A DNA stretch of 64,000 bases, taken from the NCBI GenBank assembly GCA_038049695.1, contig CP142453.1:34514501-34578500 (forward strand), written 5' to 3'. Position 1 is the first letter of the stretch; each line of letters starts with the position of its first letter. The position numbers and the translations under genes were made by a program. Below are positions 12,212 to 22,806 of this stretch, piece after piece. The notes under the pieces were generated by a model. It searched no databases and had not been told where the DNA came from. It saw only the letters and a list, made by a program, of their open reading frames with translations. The DNA is from Cinnamomum chago (taxonomy: Eukaryota > Streptophyta > Magnoliopsida > Laurales > Lauraceae).

Positions 12212-12908
12212 AGATTTTTACGAAAAAATTAATTTTAAATCTTAATTCAACGGTTTTATGAAGAAAAATCATAAAATGACAAGAGAGTTGTTTGTCCACT
12301 TTTGTGGACAAAACTACCCCAGTTGACGATATCATCAACCTAGTTGGCGAAATCGTCAACTTCTATTGTAAAAAACTATGTGTTGCTTCATCTTTCTCTA
12401 TCTATTTATGGAAAGTTTGTGAAAACTGTTGTATTTTGTGTCCTGGTTGTCTTATTTAGGTGGTTTGACAATTTTCCTTTGGTGTGTGGGTCCCGATTTT
12501 CACTCATTTCTCGCCCCTTATTAAAGTGTATTCTCATGACTTTTGAGGGTGTTCTTTCAAACACTCAAAAGTCATGAGAATACACTTTAATAAGGGGCGA
12601 AAAATGAGTGGAAATCATTCATGGGACCCACACACCTGAGGAAGATTGACAAGACCACCTAAATAAGACAACCAAGACACAAAATTCAATAGTTTTCACC
12701 AATTTTCCATCACTAGATAGAAAAAGATGAAGCAACACATAGTTTTTGAAATGGAAGTTGACGACATCGTCAACTGGGTTGATGATATCGTCAATTGGGG
12801 TAGTTTTGTCACAAAAAAAATGTACGAACAACTCTCTTGTCATTTTATGATTTTTCTTCATAAAACCGTTGAATTAAGATTTAAAATTAATTTTTTCGTG
12901 AAAATCCC
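12212..12908. mobile_element. Long inverted repeat (fold-back type element)
   Basis: The left arm 12212-12547 and right arm 12564-12908 are reverse complements over about 340 bp around a 16-base centre. The pairing is nearly perfect for the inner ~50 bases (TTTTGAG/CTCAAAA outward) and has scattered mismatches and small indels further out. It carries no coding capacity. The size and structure fit a fold-back/MITE-like element or an inverted duplication that would yield a long hairpin RNA. The outer ends show no convincing target duplication. Confidence 0.8.
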
Positions 12909-13349
12909 AAGACAAAAGGCCTCTTTTTTAATCAAAAGAAGTATAAACAAATTCCTTCATATATCAAAAAATAACATAACATGTTAATCTAACATGATTA
13001 ACATACAATCATTTGATCTACTATTATTAGGGCAGATCTAAGTAACCGTTATTTAATCTTATAATTAGAAATAAATTCTACCTGGTTTCATGAGAATGAA
13101 AGTCGCGCATTTAGATTTCCTTCAGTCAACGACTTTCTTTCTTAAGGATTTACTCCATTTCTTGAGGATTTACGATACTCCTCTACTACGCTTTTCTACG
13201 TGATATCGATGGGGCATCAAAGTATTGGTGTTAATAGGAGCTATAACCTCCTAACTCTATTCATAGGATTTCCATGATATTGAAGGTGGATTTTAAAATC
13301 TTGTACTTTTTATAAAAAAAAAAATAAAACCACTCTTTCTCTTTGTCTC
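12909..13349. other. Intergenic, nothing recognised
   Basis: This is AT-rich sequence with no ORF, repeat pair or RNA gene that I can support. Confidence 0.5.
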
Positions 13350-13368
13350 TTAAAGTTGCCCTTCACTT
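13350..13368. repeat. Target site duplication of LINE, left copy
   Basis: TTAAAGTTGCCCTTCACTT is repeated exactly at 14718-14736. A 19-bp duplication is in the usual range for LINE insertion. Confidence 0.92.
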
Positions 13369-14717
13369 TTTTTTTTTTTTTTTTTTTTGCTTAAAGGTAA
13401 ATATGTATGAGGAGAAAAGAGGAAATGGGCAAGAGCCCCAAAATACAAGACAAAGCAGCACGACAGGCTTGAACAAAAAACCAAGAGAAAAGCACATCCG
13501 CAACTAACCAGCACAGCAGGGGGAGACCAAAAAACCAAAAAGAAGAACACAGAAACAGCTGACGCTGAACTACATCTCTGAGAACTTCAAATTTCCAAGG
13601 AAGAGCAGAACTTGATGGCTCTGATAACACGACCCAGCACTACGACGAAGCACAGAAGCAACTCAGCTCAATAGGCAAGCGAAGGGAAAGGCAGATGCCA
13701 AAAAACAAAACTCTGAAAATGATACCAGAAGCTCTTCACAATAAAGAGGAGAAAAAAAGAGAGCGGTTAGGAAAGAATACCCAAGGCGACCAAAATGGGG
13801 TGAGTATGCAGCTCTTTGATGGAAGAAACCATTCCTTTTAAATTATCCAAGAAGATCACTTTAGCTCTTTTAAGGGAGGGGATCTTGGAGTTGTGCTTAG
13901 AGTTATTTCAGAGGAACCAGAGGACAGAGATAGCGTGGAAGAAGATAGCTGCTGCATTTTTTCTTCCAAGGATATCTCCATCTGAATTCAGGGCCGTCCA
14001 AATAGAAGATGCAGAGAGAGCAGAGGAAGCGTGGGTCCTTCTATGAGAGAGCAACCAATGCCTGAAATTATTGGCCAGATTACAAGAGAAGAATAAATGA
14101 ATATCATTTTCCTCATCCTTGAAGCAGTTGTAACATCTGGAAGCCAAAAAGCGTCCTTTGGATTTTGCCAAACTGTCCGTCGGAGTTCTTCTAAGAAGCA
14201 AGAGCCAGCTCATACAGGCAATGCGAGGATTTATTATATTATTCCAGTTCAGATTATGCCAAGGAACTTCTGCAGCAGCAGTCGTCAAAGAATTCCAAGC
14301 TGCCTTAATGGAGAAAGCACCCGAGGAGCTCCCAAGCCAACAGAGGGAATCTGGGAAAGTATCCCTTTCTGTGGAAATGGGGATGAGATTTGTAGAGAGA
14401 AACTCCTTTAGTTGGGAAGGCATCTAGGAGGGAATGTTCCAAGCCCTGTCAGCTATAATGTCAGCCACCAAATCATTATCAGAGAGATGAAGAGAGGGGA
14501 ACCTAGGGGCAATTGGATTGGAATCAATCCAGTTGTCGTACTAGAGACCGATGGACTTTCCATTACCGATAATCCACTTGTTGTCCTTTTGAAGATAAGG
14601 GAGATGAGAGCTGATTTTCTTCCAAATGCATGAGCCGCCCCAATAGGTTCTATAATTCCAGAACAAAGGGCCCTGAAGTATCTTCCTCTGAACCAGGATG
14701 CCCACAAAGAGTTAGAG
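13369..14717 (-). mobile_element. 5'-truncated L1-type LINE
   Basis: The insertion is bounded by the 19-bp duplication. On the minus strand it ends in a poly(A) tail, seen as the T run 13369-13388. The coding remnant is the C-terminal end of an L1-type ORF2: 13908-14423 encodes the zf-RVT-like region, with a Cys/His pattern (CYNCFKDEENDIHLFFSC), and the region at 14453-14734 is the preceding stretch with a frameshift near 14650. The reverse transcriptase core and endonuclease are missing. 13390-13900 is the 3' untranslated part. Confidence 0.9.
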
Positions 14718-14736
14718 TTAAAGTTGCCCTTCACTT
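14718..14736. repeat. Target site duplication of LINE, right copy
   Basis: This is an exact repeat of 13350-13368, at the truncated 5' end of the LINE. Confidence 0.92.
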
Positions 14737-14903
14737 AATTTCACTTTACAAGAAATTACGCAAACAGTTAGGGACAACAGCGTAAATCCCGGCAACCCAA
14801 ATAGACAAACAATTTTCCCCACAATACTCAGGGGTGCAATCCCCATCATAACATTATATAAGTTTGTTCTACACAATCAAGGACCCAAAGTAGTAGTAGT
14901 AGT

Positions 14904-15383
14904 TAGGGTTGCAAACGGAACGGTTCCGGGTCGAAACCAAACTGGACCCCGACACGGATCGATTTTGACTCGGAAGTTATTTTGTTGGTTACAAACCCGG
15001 TTTCGATAGAAAAATCCGGATCCAGTTCCGAAACCGGATCCACCTAGAGAACTGGATTTAGTTTCAAAATTGGTTCTAACTTCTCTTCAATTTTTTCATT
15101 TTTTTCTTAAAATAAGTATATCATTCAATTTATAACAGTGCATTAAATCTAGTACCTCCAACATTAAACTTAAAAGTGCCTAAAAAGGTTTATTTCGAGG
15201 TACCGTTTGCAATATCAAAGAATCGTATGCCGAGTCTCAAGTCCACAGGTCGGAACCTATATGGACTCGGAATCGGACCCAGACTCGTTTATGAATCGGA
15301 ACCTAAAATAGGTTCCAAACCCGGTTTTTTTCGGGTCGGAACTTTCAGGTAATCGAAGAATTAGATACATGTTTGCAACCTTG
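14904..15383. mobile_element. Small non-autonomous hAT-type element
   Basis: The ends TAGGGTTGCAAAC (14904) and GTTTGCAACCTTG (15371-15383) form a 12-bp imperfect inverted repeat. GTAGTAGT precedes it (14896-14903) and follows it (15384-15391), giving an 8-bp duplication as expected for hAT elements, although the site is a simple GTA repeat. The body is 480 bp, non-coding, and rich in GGAACC/GGGTCGGAAC motifs. Confidence 0.65.
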
Positions 15384-15645
15384 GTAGTAGTAATGTTGGT
15401 GATAGTTTTACTGTAATGTAATCATCCACGGTATCTGTAGTTTTTCTTATCTTTTCTAATATAATTTTCCTTTTAACAAAGAAATATTAAAAAACAAAAT
15501 TGCTTTGGTTGGTGGTCACCTTCCCAAATTATCAGTCAATTTATCATTATCGAAAATTAAATCACAAGGGGCACAAACATAGCGGAGAAAGCTTTAAAAC
15601 TCTTTGAAAATGAGAGCTCATGTTGTTAGAATGTTTTGCAGGTGC

Positions 15646-16560
15646 TGAAAGTTTGAGATCCGAACCCTAGGTGGGGGTGAATAGGGTGAGCTTAATTTTA
15701 TACCAATTAATCCAACTTTTAACTTTGTAGAAAAAATTGGGCACAAGTGATGATTAATAAACTAATGTGTGGAAGGTATAAAGATAAATCACCACAAAGC
15801 ATTCACTATAACACAACGATGTATAGTGGTTCGGTCAATTGCCTACATCCCCTCCCAACTTGTGTTCCTACACCCCCACCGGAATTCCACTATCAATTTA
15901 TGCTTTTCAATAGGCTAATCAATAACCTTTAAGATATGTTTTTCAATAGGCTAAGCAATAACCTCTACACCATGCTTCTAAAAGGGCTAAGCAATAACGT
16001 TACAATATGCTTTTCTACGCTAAGCAATAACATTTACAACTCTTAAGATTTTCTCTCTAAATGTGTCTAAAATACACAAGGAGAGATATAATTTTATGCT
16101 CGATAAAATACCTCTACAGTGGGTGGATATGAAAGTGAAAGTACAACTCAAACATACACTCTATGAATACAAAGATGTATGATCAATGTGTACATATGAT
16201 GACTTCAATCAAGTTTTAAAAATGTAGCTAAAAAATATAGGCCTAAAGCTTTTGAAAGTTTAAATCATAAAATGATATTTGATTGAAGTAAAATGCAAAT
16301 CACATGTAGTTTCAAATGGACAACTTGATAGTGATATGACTAATCAAATGCTCCCAAATACTATGAATTTCCAAAGCTAAAACTTGTGATACATAAGCAT
16401 GTTGTTTCCAAAATAAATTAGTTTAACTATATGTTCCTAGGTATGGAAAACAACAAGCTAAAAATTCTACGAAGTATGAAGATCATGCTACAAGTGAATT
16501 CAAAAGTGTTGGCAAAGCATGATATATAAATTTCAATCTAACTTGATTTGAATCAAAATG
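15646..16560 (-). mobile_element. Old partial LTR of the gag-only family
   Basis: It starts TGAAAG and continues with the same order of blocks as the copy A and C LTRs: CCCTAG plus a short G run, GGTGAATAGGGTGAGC, CACCACAAAGCA, a run of GGCTAAGCAATAAC units (15911-16035), and ends near 16560. It is clearly more diverged than the other copies, with a G run of only five. No PBS lies beside it and the U3 end is missing, so it is a truncated relic. Confidence 0.7.
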
Positions 16561-16740
16561 AGAAAAGTTGGTCTAGGACCATGGTTTGCTCCCGAAGGTT
16601 GAGGGTTCGAAATTGCGCTACCACACTGGGGCCGCAGGAGATTTACTTTGCTCCTCCTAGGCCCCCCTTAGGCTCGAAGGGATTAATTCGGTCCAAAGGG
16701 TTGGGACACACTGTGATATCAAGAGAAAAAAAAGTCCAAG
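16561..16740 (+). mobile_element. Possible tRNA-derived SINE
   Basis: TGGTCTAGGAC (16571) resembles an A box and GGGTTCGAAATTGC (16604) a B box about 35 bases downstream, in the spacing of a tRNA-derived promoter. The block ends at an A-rich run (16722-16736). No target duplication was found, so the call is tentative. Confidence 0.25.
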
Positions 16741-18005
16741 TCGCAATTTTGAATATTTTCACTGTGCCATCGTCTTTTGTCTCCCTAATAATTAAATGAT
16801 AACGCTACAAAATTGTAGCCATGAAAATTGGGTCAAGAAAATCTTCAATTATGTTCAAATCTGGACAATCGTTTTGGTCAAAGGGAGACAAACAACTTAC
16901 GTTTCTAGTGCATCGTATAGAAGCTAGAAGTGAATGATCTAATTTTGTTTGCACATGGAATTATTGATCACAATCATTGATCAAGAGTAGCAAAAGAAAC
17001 TGATGATCATAATCATTGATCAAGAGCAGCAAAATGAAAAGCTTAATCAAATGTTCTACCCATTTAATTTGGAGATCCCTCATCAGACCATTTTGATCAA
17101 TAAAATGATTTATGTTTTGATTAGTGGCCACTGATTAGAACCACAAAAATGAATCCCACTACTATATGAGACCGTAAAAAATGAAGTAGTGTGCCATTGT
17201 TTTTTAAAGCTTAAAAATTATTCATGCCGTATCCCAAGCTATATATCCATCCATCCACATCATAGACTTATAGTTCAGTGGGCTTCAATTGAAAATTTGA
17301 AATAGAACAGCCCGAACATATATATTCACAAAGCTAGATCATGAGAAAAATGGGTTTCATTTACATTTGCCATCGAACTCCCTTCTTCCGGACAAGCCAT
17401 AAAGATATAAAGGGCAATTTCAGAAAAAAATCATTTTGCAAAGAAGCCTTAAATAGGCTGGAAATCTATGCGGATTTAGAGCAACAAGATTGCTACGTGG
17501 AATGCGTTAATATGGTGAGGGTGAGGGAGAAGATGCATCTAATTATTAGTATCTACTACAGCGCCAATGCACTGAAGCCGGCCCCATGACGCTAGCTTTC
17601 GGTGGAAAAGCAGGAATCTTTCCTTTCTTTATCTAAAGCCACTGACGCGTCCCGCACACGACACGTGTCATCCACTGGGAACCGGCCCTCCCGGATTTAT
17701 GTTTTACTTTCAATAATGTTGGAGTTCTGCCATCTATGTAATGTAAGATTGTGTAGGTGTTTGTAGAAGGCATCTGGAAATCGACTCGCGAACAAATTGC
17801 TTGCAAATTATAAAGAATAAGGCATAAAGGGCTAAAGCATCACCGGGGATAACCCGACGGTAGTAGCCATAGTTATGTTTTTTCATTTGTAATCACTCCT
17901 GTTTTGTGCAATAAAGATTGATGTTTGTTTCCCATCTCTTGTATGATTTGAATCTTTTATCGGAAATCAGCATCTTCTATCTTTTATCCTGCTAAATTGC
18001 AATAG
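16741..18005. other. Intergenic; possible viral 3' end at its right side
   Basis: No supported gene. 16966-17040 holds an imperfect direct repeat of about 37 bp (ATTGATCAAGAG core). A GC-rich stretch at 17640-17700 includes ACACGTGTC, a G-box/ABRE-like word. AATAAA near 17911 lies in a block that could be the polyadenylation region of the adjoining pararetrovirus; this is a guess from position only. Confidence 0.4.
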
Positions 18006-18524
18006 ACAGAAATCACTAATCCTTTCTCTTGGGATAAACGTGATATTGAAATAGTCAAAGAAGTCAAAGAGAGAGTCAAGACACTCCCTCTTCTTGCTCT
18101 ACCTACTCCTGATCATGACGAGTTTGTTGTCCAGACAGATGCATCCGAACATCAATGGGGTGCAGTTTATTTGACAATTAGTAAATTTGACAAAGAAAGA
18201 AAGAGAAGAATTTATTGTTACAAATCAGGCACATTCTCAGGAACGTCTCAAAGGTATCATATCCATGAGAAAGAACTCCTCGCAGTCATCAAATCATTTG
18301 AAAAGTATGAGATTTTTCTTAGACCAAATGTCTTTACTCTTGAGACAGATTCAATGTCTGTGAAAACTTTTCATAAAAATAACATTGGAAATACCAGACA
18401 AATGAGATTGATTAACTGGCAAAGTTATCTTGCTGGTTTTAGATACACAGTCAATCATATTTCAGTCAATGATAATATCATTCCTGATATATTATCTAGA
18501 GACCCCGTCTTTGCTAACAATTAA
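18006..18524 (+). pseudogene. Endogenous caulimovirid polyprotein remnant (RNase H end)
   Basis: The open frame from 18006 to the TAA at 18522-18524 reads as the link from reverse transcriptase into RNase H of a plant pararetrovirus. TDAS (first catalytic Asp), the HEKELLAV helix with its Glu, LETDS and the final DILSRDP are in the expected order. The upstream movement, coat, protease and polymerase parts are absent: in-frame stops lie immediately before 18006. It is an old genomic copy and cannot encode the replication protein. The gene order, RNase H followed closely by a second ORF, fits a florendovirus-like genome. The genus call is an inference. Confidence 0.8.
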
Positions 18525-18545
18525 TCTTGTGATGCACAGGTAAAT

Positions 18546-20162
18546 ATGTTTCAGTCCAACAGAGGGCGAGGGCGATGTATAGGGCGAGGACGAGGAAGTG
18601 GTAGTGGAAGAGGACGAACTGGCATCTCTTCTCCCGCCGAATATCAAGAATTCTTGGAACTCTTCCGAGAATTCCAGAAAACTAAACTCGGAACCCGAAA
18701 GGGAGAGACACCCGAGTCGTTGTTAGGAACATCCTCACCAGCTCCGTCTGGGGGAATATTCGACGAGGAGCAATCCCTTTCAGGGACCTCCAAGCATGGA
18801 AAGGGTATGGCCGCACCCATTGCTCCAAGTTCAGACACCGAAGTTCCCTGTAAGGAACTTGCTTCGAAGAAAGGAAAGGCGAAAGCAGCAGTACCCTTTC
18901 AACATCAGGCTCGAAGTTGGCCAGATGTTTTCAAATTAGACAATATAGACCAAGTCCTTTATCCGCCGAGATATAATGAGGACACCAAAGATAATTACGA
19001 AATGTTTGGACAGGTTTACATCACACAACATGCTCCCCAAGAGCAATTTCCCTTGCAAAAGGAAATCAGACAATATTTTACCAAAGGTGAAATAGCAGCC
19101 GCGGACACCATCTGGAATGCTGTCCAGTGTAACTTCAAGATTGAGTTCAGACAAGGCATATTCAGCATGCTAAGGGCTCTCAGACAATACAGAGGAGATT
19201 TACAAAAACTCCGGGACAGCAAACCAGCAGGAGAATACTCCTTTTCAAATGCAGCTTCAGACATCGAAGAATTCATCTTTGAAAGAGTACGTTTCGAAGT
19301 CAGCTATATTGTTCCAGCAGCAATACAGACGAATCTTACAGATGAAGACAATTGGGCACTCACAGTCGCCAAGCAGCTTAACCAAGGGCTTCAAGTCATT
19401 CCTTCCATACGAATCAAAGGATACACAGCCTGTATCCCCAGAATGGTTTTGGAAAAAGATGACCAGACCCAAGACATTGAATTAAAAAAACTCCTGTTCA
19501 GATATGGCTTCATCCAATATGCCAAAATCTGGAGTGAAGACTCTATGACCTTTCTCCCAAAAGAGGCTCAGAAGGTTCTCAAGGTCATATTAAAAGACCA
19601 GTATCCAGTCTGGCTAGAAGGATGGAACATCCAGAAGACCGGATCACCAGACTACTGTATTCTAAGAATTACAGAAGGAAAATGCTATAGCATGGTCGCC
19701 TCCATCCCTAAAGTAGACATAGACATGGCATACCTCCAAGCCCATCAAGCTGCCCTCCTCGGTGATGTGGCATCCGTCCTCTCTTCCAGCGGAGACCAAT
19801 TGTGGACTGCCTACAGCTCTCCTATCTGTCTGATACAGACAGAAGAAATCTATGGAGAAAAGGTCACAGTCAAAAGGAAGAGCGAACAGGCCAGACAGAT
19901 TGTACTCCCATGTAGCATGCCTCAGCTATCGGCCATCGCCCGAAAAATGCAAAGCCTTGAAAAGCTTGAAAGGTTACCATCCCCAGCCTCCGGCCAGCAG
20001 AAAGTCGAAGAAGAACCCGTTCGAAGCCATTACGATGTGCCTTCGAAGAGGAAGAATACACTGCCGGAATCATTGACGCCAGCAAAACGTCAGAGGAAGA
20101 AGACACTTCCGGCCAGCTCTTCCCTGACTTCGCCCATGCCTTCGAGACCGCTGCCTCCCTGA
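18546..20162 (+). CDS. Pararetrovirus second ORF, 538 codons, function unknown
   Basis: This long uninterrupted ORF begins 21 bases after the RNase H stop. The N-terminus is an Arg/Gly-rich tract (residues 5-28), a likely nucleic-acid-binding segment. A Ser/Pro/Glu-rich linker follows to about residue 120, then an apparently folded region (about 125-450) with no motif I recognise, and a basic tail. Florendoviruses carry an ORF of unknown function after the polyprotein, and position and size fit it. The last part may be out of frame: from about 20000 another frame is open and reads as an acidic segment to a TAA at about 20180, so a small frameshift is likely. No host promoter or intron was seen. 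Expression is doubtful, and this is best treated as a viral relic whose frame has survived. Confidence 0.65.
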   Translation: MFQSNRGRGRCIGRGRGSGSGRGRTGISSPAEYQEFLELFREFQKTKLGTRKGETPESLLGTSSPAPSGGIFDEEQSLSGTSKHGKGMAAPIAPSSDTEVPCKELASKKGKAKAAVPFQHQARSWPDVFKLDNIDQVLYPPRYNEDTKDNYEMFGQVYITQHAPQEQFPLQKEIRQYFTKGEIAAADTIWNAVQCNFKIEFRQGIFSMLRALRQYRGDLQKLRDSKPAGEYSFSNAASDIEEFIFERVRFEVSYIVPAAIQTNLTDEDNWALTVAKQLNQGLQVIPSIRIKGYTACIPRMVLEKDDQTQDIELKKLLFRYGFIQYAKIWSEDSMTFLPKEAQKVLKVILKDQYPVWLEGWNIQKTGSPDYCILRITEGKCYSMVASIPKVDIDMAYLQAHQAALLGDVASVLSSSGDQLWTAYSSPICLIQTEEIYGEKVTVKRKSEQARQIVLPCSMPQLSAIARKMQSLEKLERLPSPASGQQKVEEEPVRSHYDVPSKRKNTLPESLTPAKRQRKKTLPASSSLTSPMPSRPLPP

Positions 20163-21090
20163 GCTCTGACCGCTTCCGCTAAGCTCTCCCTTACTTCTGG
20201 AAAATCAAGAAGCATCTTAACATTGACTCCGAGAAAAAGCTAAAAGAAACCATCTCCATTGTCCACAACTTCTGCAGTTCACCTGTTGTTTTCTTTGCCA
20301 CGTATTGTATAATATGAATGTTAAATGTTTTTTTCTTTTCTCTTTCCATATGGTATCTCGTAATTTGTTTTGTTTACTCATCTTTCTAATTTTTCCTATG
20401 GATGACTTGAAAGGCGGTGCTAAGAAATTTATAGCTTATTGAAACCTTGGATTCATTGGATTCATGATCCCCAACCGTTAATTTTCATTGGAAGAAGGTA
20501 AAAAATGTTCAGGGTCAAATTTCACGTCTTGATTTATCACAAATTTTAAAAAATTTGAGAAGAAATATGAACCGCCGGATCTATTCAGATTCATGTACAA
20601 GATGACAAATAATGGAAAATATTTCTATGGCACTCAATTGCTTATGAAAATGAATCACATGTGCATACAAATCATTTTTCATTCACATGTAGAGCCAAAA
20701 CCCTTTATTAGGAGAAAAACTGTATATTCTAAAAAGTAGTTAAAAATGAAGAACTGAAGTGGAGATCCAAAATGGCCTTCGAACGTTCTTCTCTTTGATA
20801 GAAAATAAGTTAAATGGAGACAAAAAATAATTAAATATTGAATCATCGACTTATATCCTATGCCGTTCATCTCTTCAATAATCCAATGTTAGAACTCATT
20901 TTACTATCATGCAAACATACTAATTAGTAAGATGAGTCTCTATCTATTATAGACGAGCTACCTTCGGTTAGTACCCCAGGAGGGACCTACAAATTCAAAT
21001 TCTGAGACATTTTAATTGAATACCCTAACCATCTATGAGTCTTCAAATTTTACTCCAACAAAAGTTAGCCCCACCATAATTTTCCGATTC
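20163..21090. other. Intergenic, no gene recognised
   Basis: AT-rich. Weak peptide similarity in character to the preceding viral ORF (acidic/basic, about 20110-20330) suggests that the viral insert extends to about 20330. Nothing else is recognisable before the LINE starts. Confidence 0.45.
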
Positions 21091-22806
21091 TAACAACTCC
21101 CTTTGGTGTTTTTGCAAGTCCATCCCCAACTTCAATTTCTCTCTTCTAGATTACTCTGACCAACACATCTCTATTGAATTTGCTGATCTTCTTTCCTCTT
21201 CTTCTGGCTTGATTTTGGGAGTCAATGGCTCCACATATTATAGAACTAGAAGAACTCTATGGCACTACCTGGAAAGCACTTCATCAACTGCTCTTCCCTG
21301 GTGTGTTATAGTTGACTTCAACTCCATTCTTTTGGCTTCTGAAAAGTTAAGTACTTGTGCCGCCGCCCCGCCCCCCTCGGTTAAGGAATTCAATGAGATG
21401 GTCCTTGCTATTGGCTTGAAGGACCTCGGTTTCAGAGGAAATTGCTTCACCTGGGCCAACAATAGGCAAGGCTAAGCCTATTTAGCTGCAAGATTAGATC
21501 GTGCTTTTGTTAACTCTGCTTGGTTTGACTCTTTCAAGGACCCCATGGTTACCCATTTGCCTAGACTTTCCTCTGACCACATCCCTCTTCCCCTATCCCA
21601 CAGAGGTAGATCTTCCCCCAAAAACATTCCCTTCAAATTTGAAGTAATGTGGCAAGCTCATGCTTCTTTCTCTGCCGTTGTGGAGAATGGCTGGGCCTTT
21701 CCAGTTAGCTGAAATCCTCAATATATTTTGGCTCAAAAGCTCATGCTCCTCAAGCAGAAACTAAAGGTCTGGAATCTCGAAGTTTTCGGGCATCTGAAAG
21801 GGAACATTGTTGTGGCAGAGACTTCAGTTTTGGAGGCTCAATTGGCTCATGATGATCATCCAAGTGACAGGCATCTTCAGGTTCTTAACTCAGGAAAGTC
21901 AGATCTTCACAATTGGCTCAATGCCGAGGCAACTCATTGGATGCAAAAGGCTAAAATCAGATGGCTTCAAGATGGAGATAGAAACACCAAGTTCTTCCAT
22001 TTCTCTACCGAGTCTAGAAGTATTCGTAACCGCATTGATAGGATCAAGGTAGATGGGATTTTCATTGAGGAAGAAGTGAAAATTCGAAATCAGGCTTCCA
22101 TCCATTTCTCGAAGCTTCTTCATTCTCCAGCTTCTATTCTTGATGAATCTCTCTTTGATAGTGATGGTCCCTCAGTTACGGCTGCTCAAAACACCTCCCT
22201 CATAAAAATCCCCTCCCCAACAAAGATTCGATAAGCGGTTTTTGGGTTAAAGAAGCACAGTTCGCCTGGTCCTAATGGATTTTCTGGTGTCCTTTTTACC
22301 AGTTGCTGGGATATTGTGGGAAAAAAAGTGATCCAAGTTGTAACCCACTTCTTCCCCTCTAGAAGATTACTTAGAGCTACTAATGTCTTCTTCATCACTC
22401 TCCTCCCCAAGACACAATCTCCTATCTCCTTCTCTGATTTTCGGCCTATTAGCTAGCCTCTAAAACTTTACCTACAAAATCATAGCCAAAATCTTGGCTA
22501 AAAGACTTTGCAAAATCCTTACTCGTCTCATTTCAAATCATCAATCTGCTTTTGTGAAAGGTAGGTCCATCCATCACCATATAGCCTCGGCCCATGACGT
22601 CTTCCAGAAGCTAAAATCTAAAATGAGTGGGGGTTCTGTGTGTTTGAAGTTAGACATTTCAAAAGCTTTCGACAGACTTTAATGGAGCTTTCTTTTCAAG
22701 GCCTTGAAGTTCTTCAATTTATCCCAGTAGTGGATCAATATCATCGCAGAATTGGTCTGTACCAGTTGAGCCTCAGTCTTGGTCAACAAAAGTCCTTCTG
22801 GTTTCA
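21091..22806 (+). pseudogene. L1-type LINE, endonuclease and start of reverse transcriptase
   Basis: The frame enters within the apurinic-type endonuclease: the LPWCVIVDFNSIL block (Gly to Val in the usual GDFN), then FTWANNRQG near 21450 and the SDH triplet near 21580. The linker (KIRWLQDGDRNTKFFH, 21955-22000) and reverse transcriptase motifs follow (SPGPNGF 22263, FRPIS 22440, KLDISKAFDR 22648). ORF1 and the start of the endonuclease are missing, so the copy is 5'-truncated. Stops at about 21473, 21711 and 22232 plus frameshifts near 22450 and 22690 show decay. At 22806 the sequence is interrupted by a probable solo LTR. Confidence 0.85.

Noticed and set aside
17640..17700. Host promoter with a G-box/ABRE (ACACGTGTC)
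   Set aside because: No gene could be found downstream; one 9-base word is not enough.
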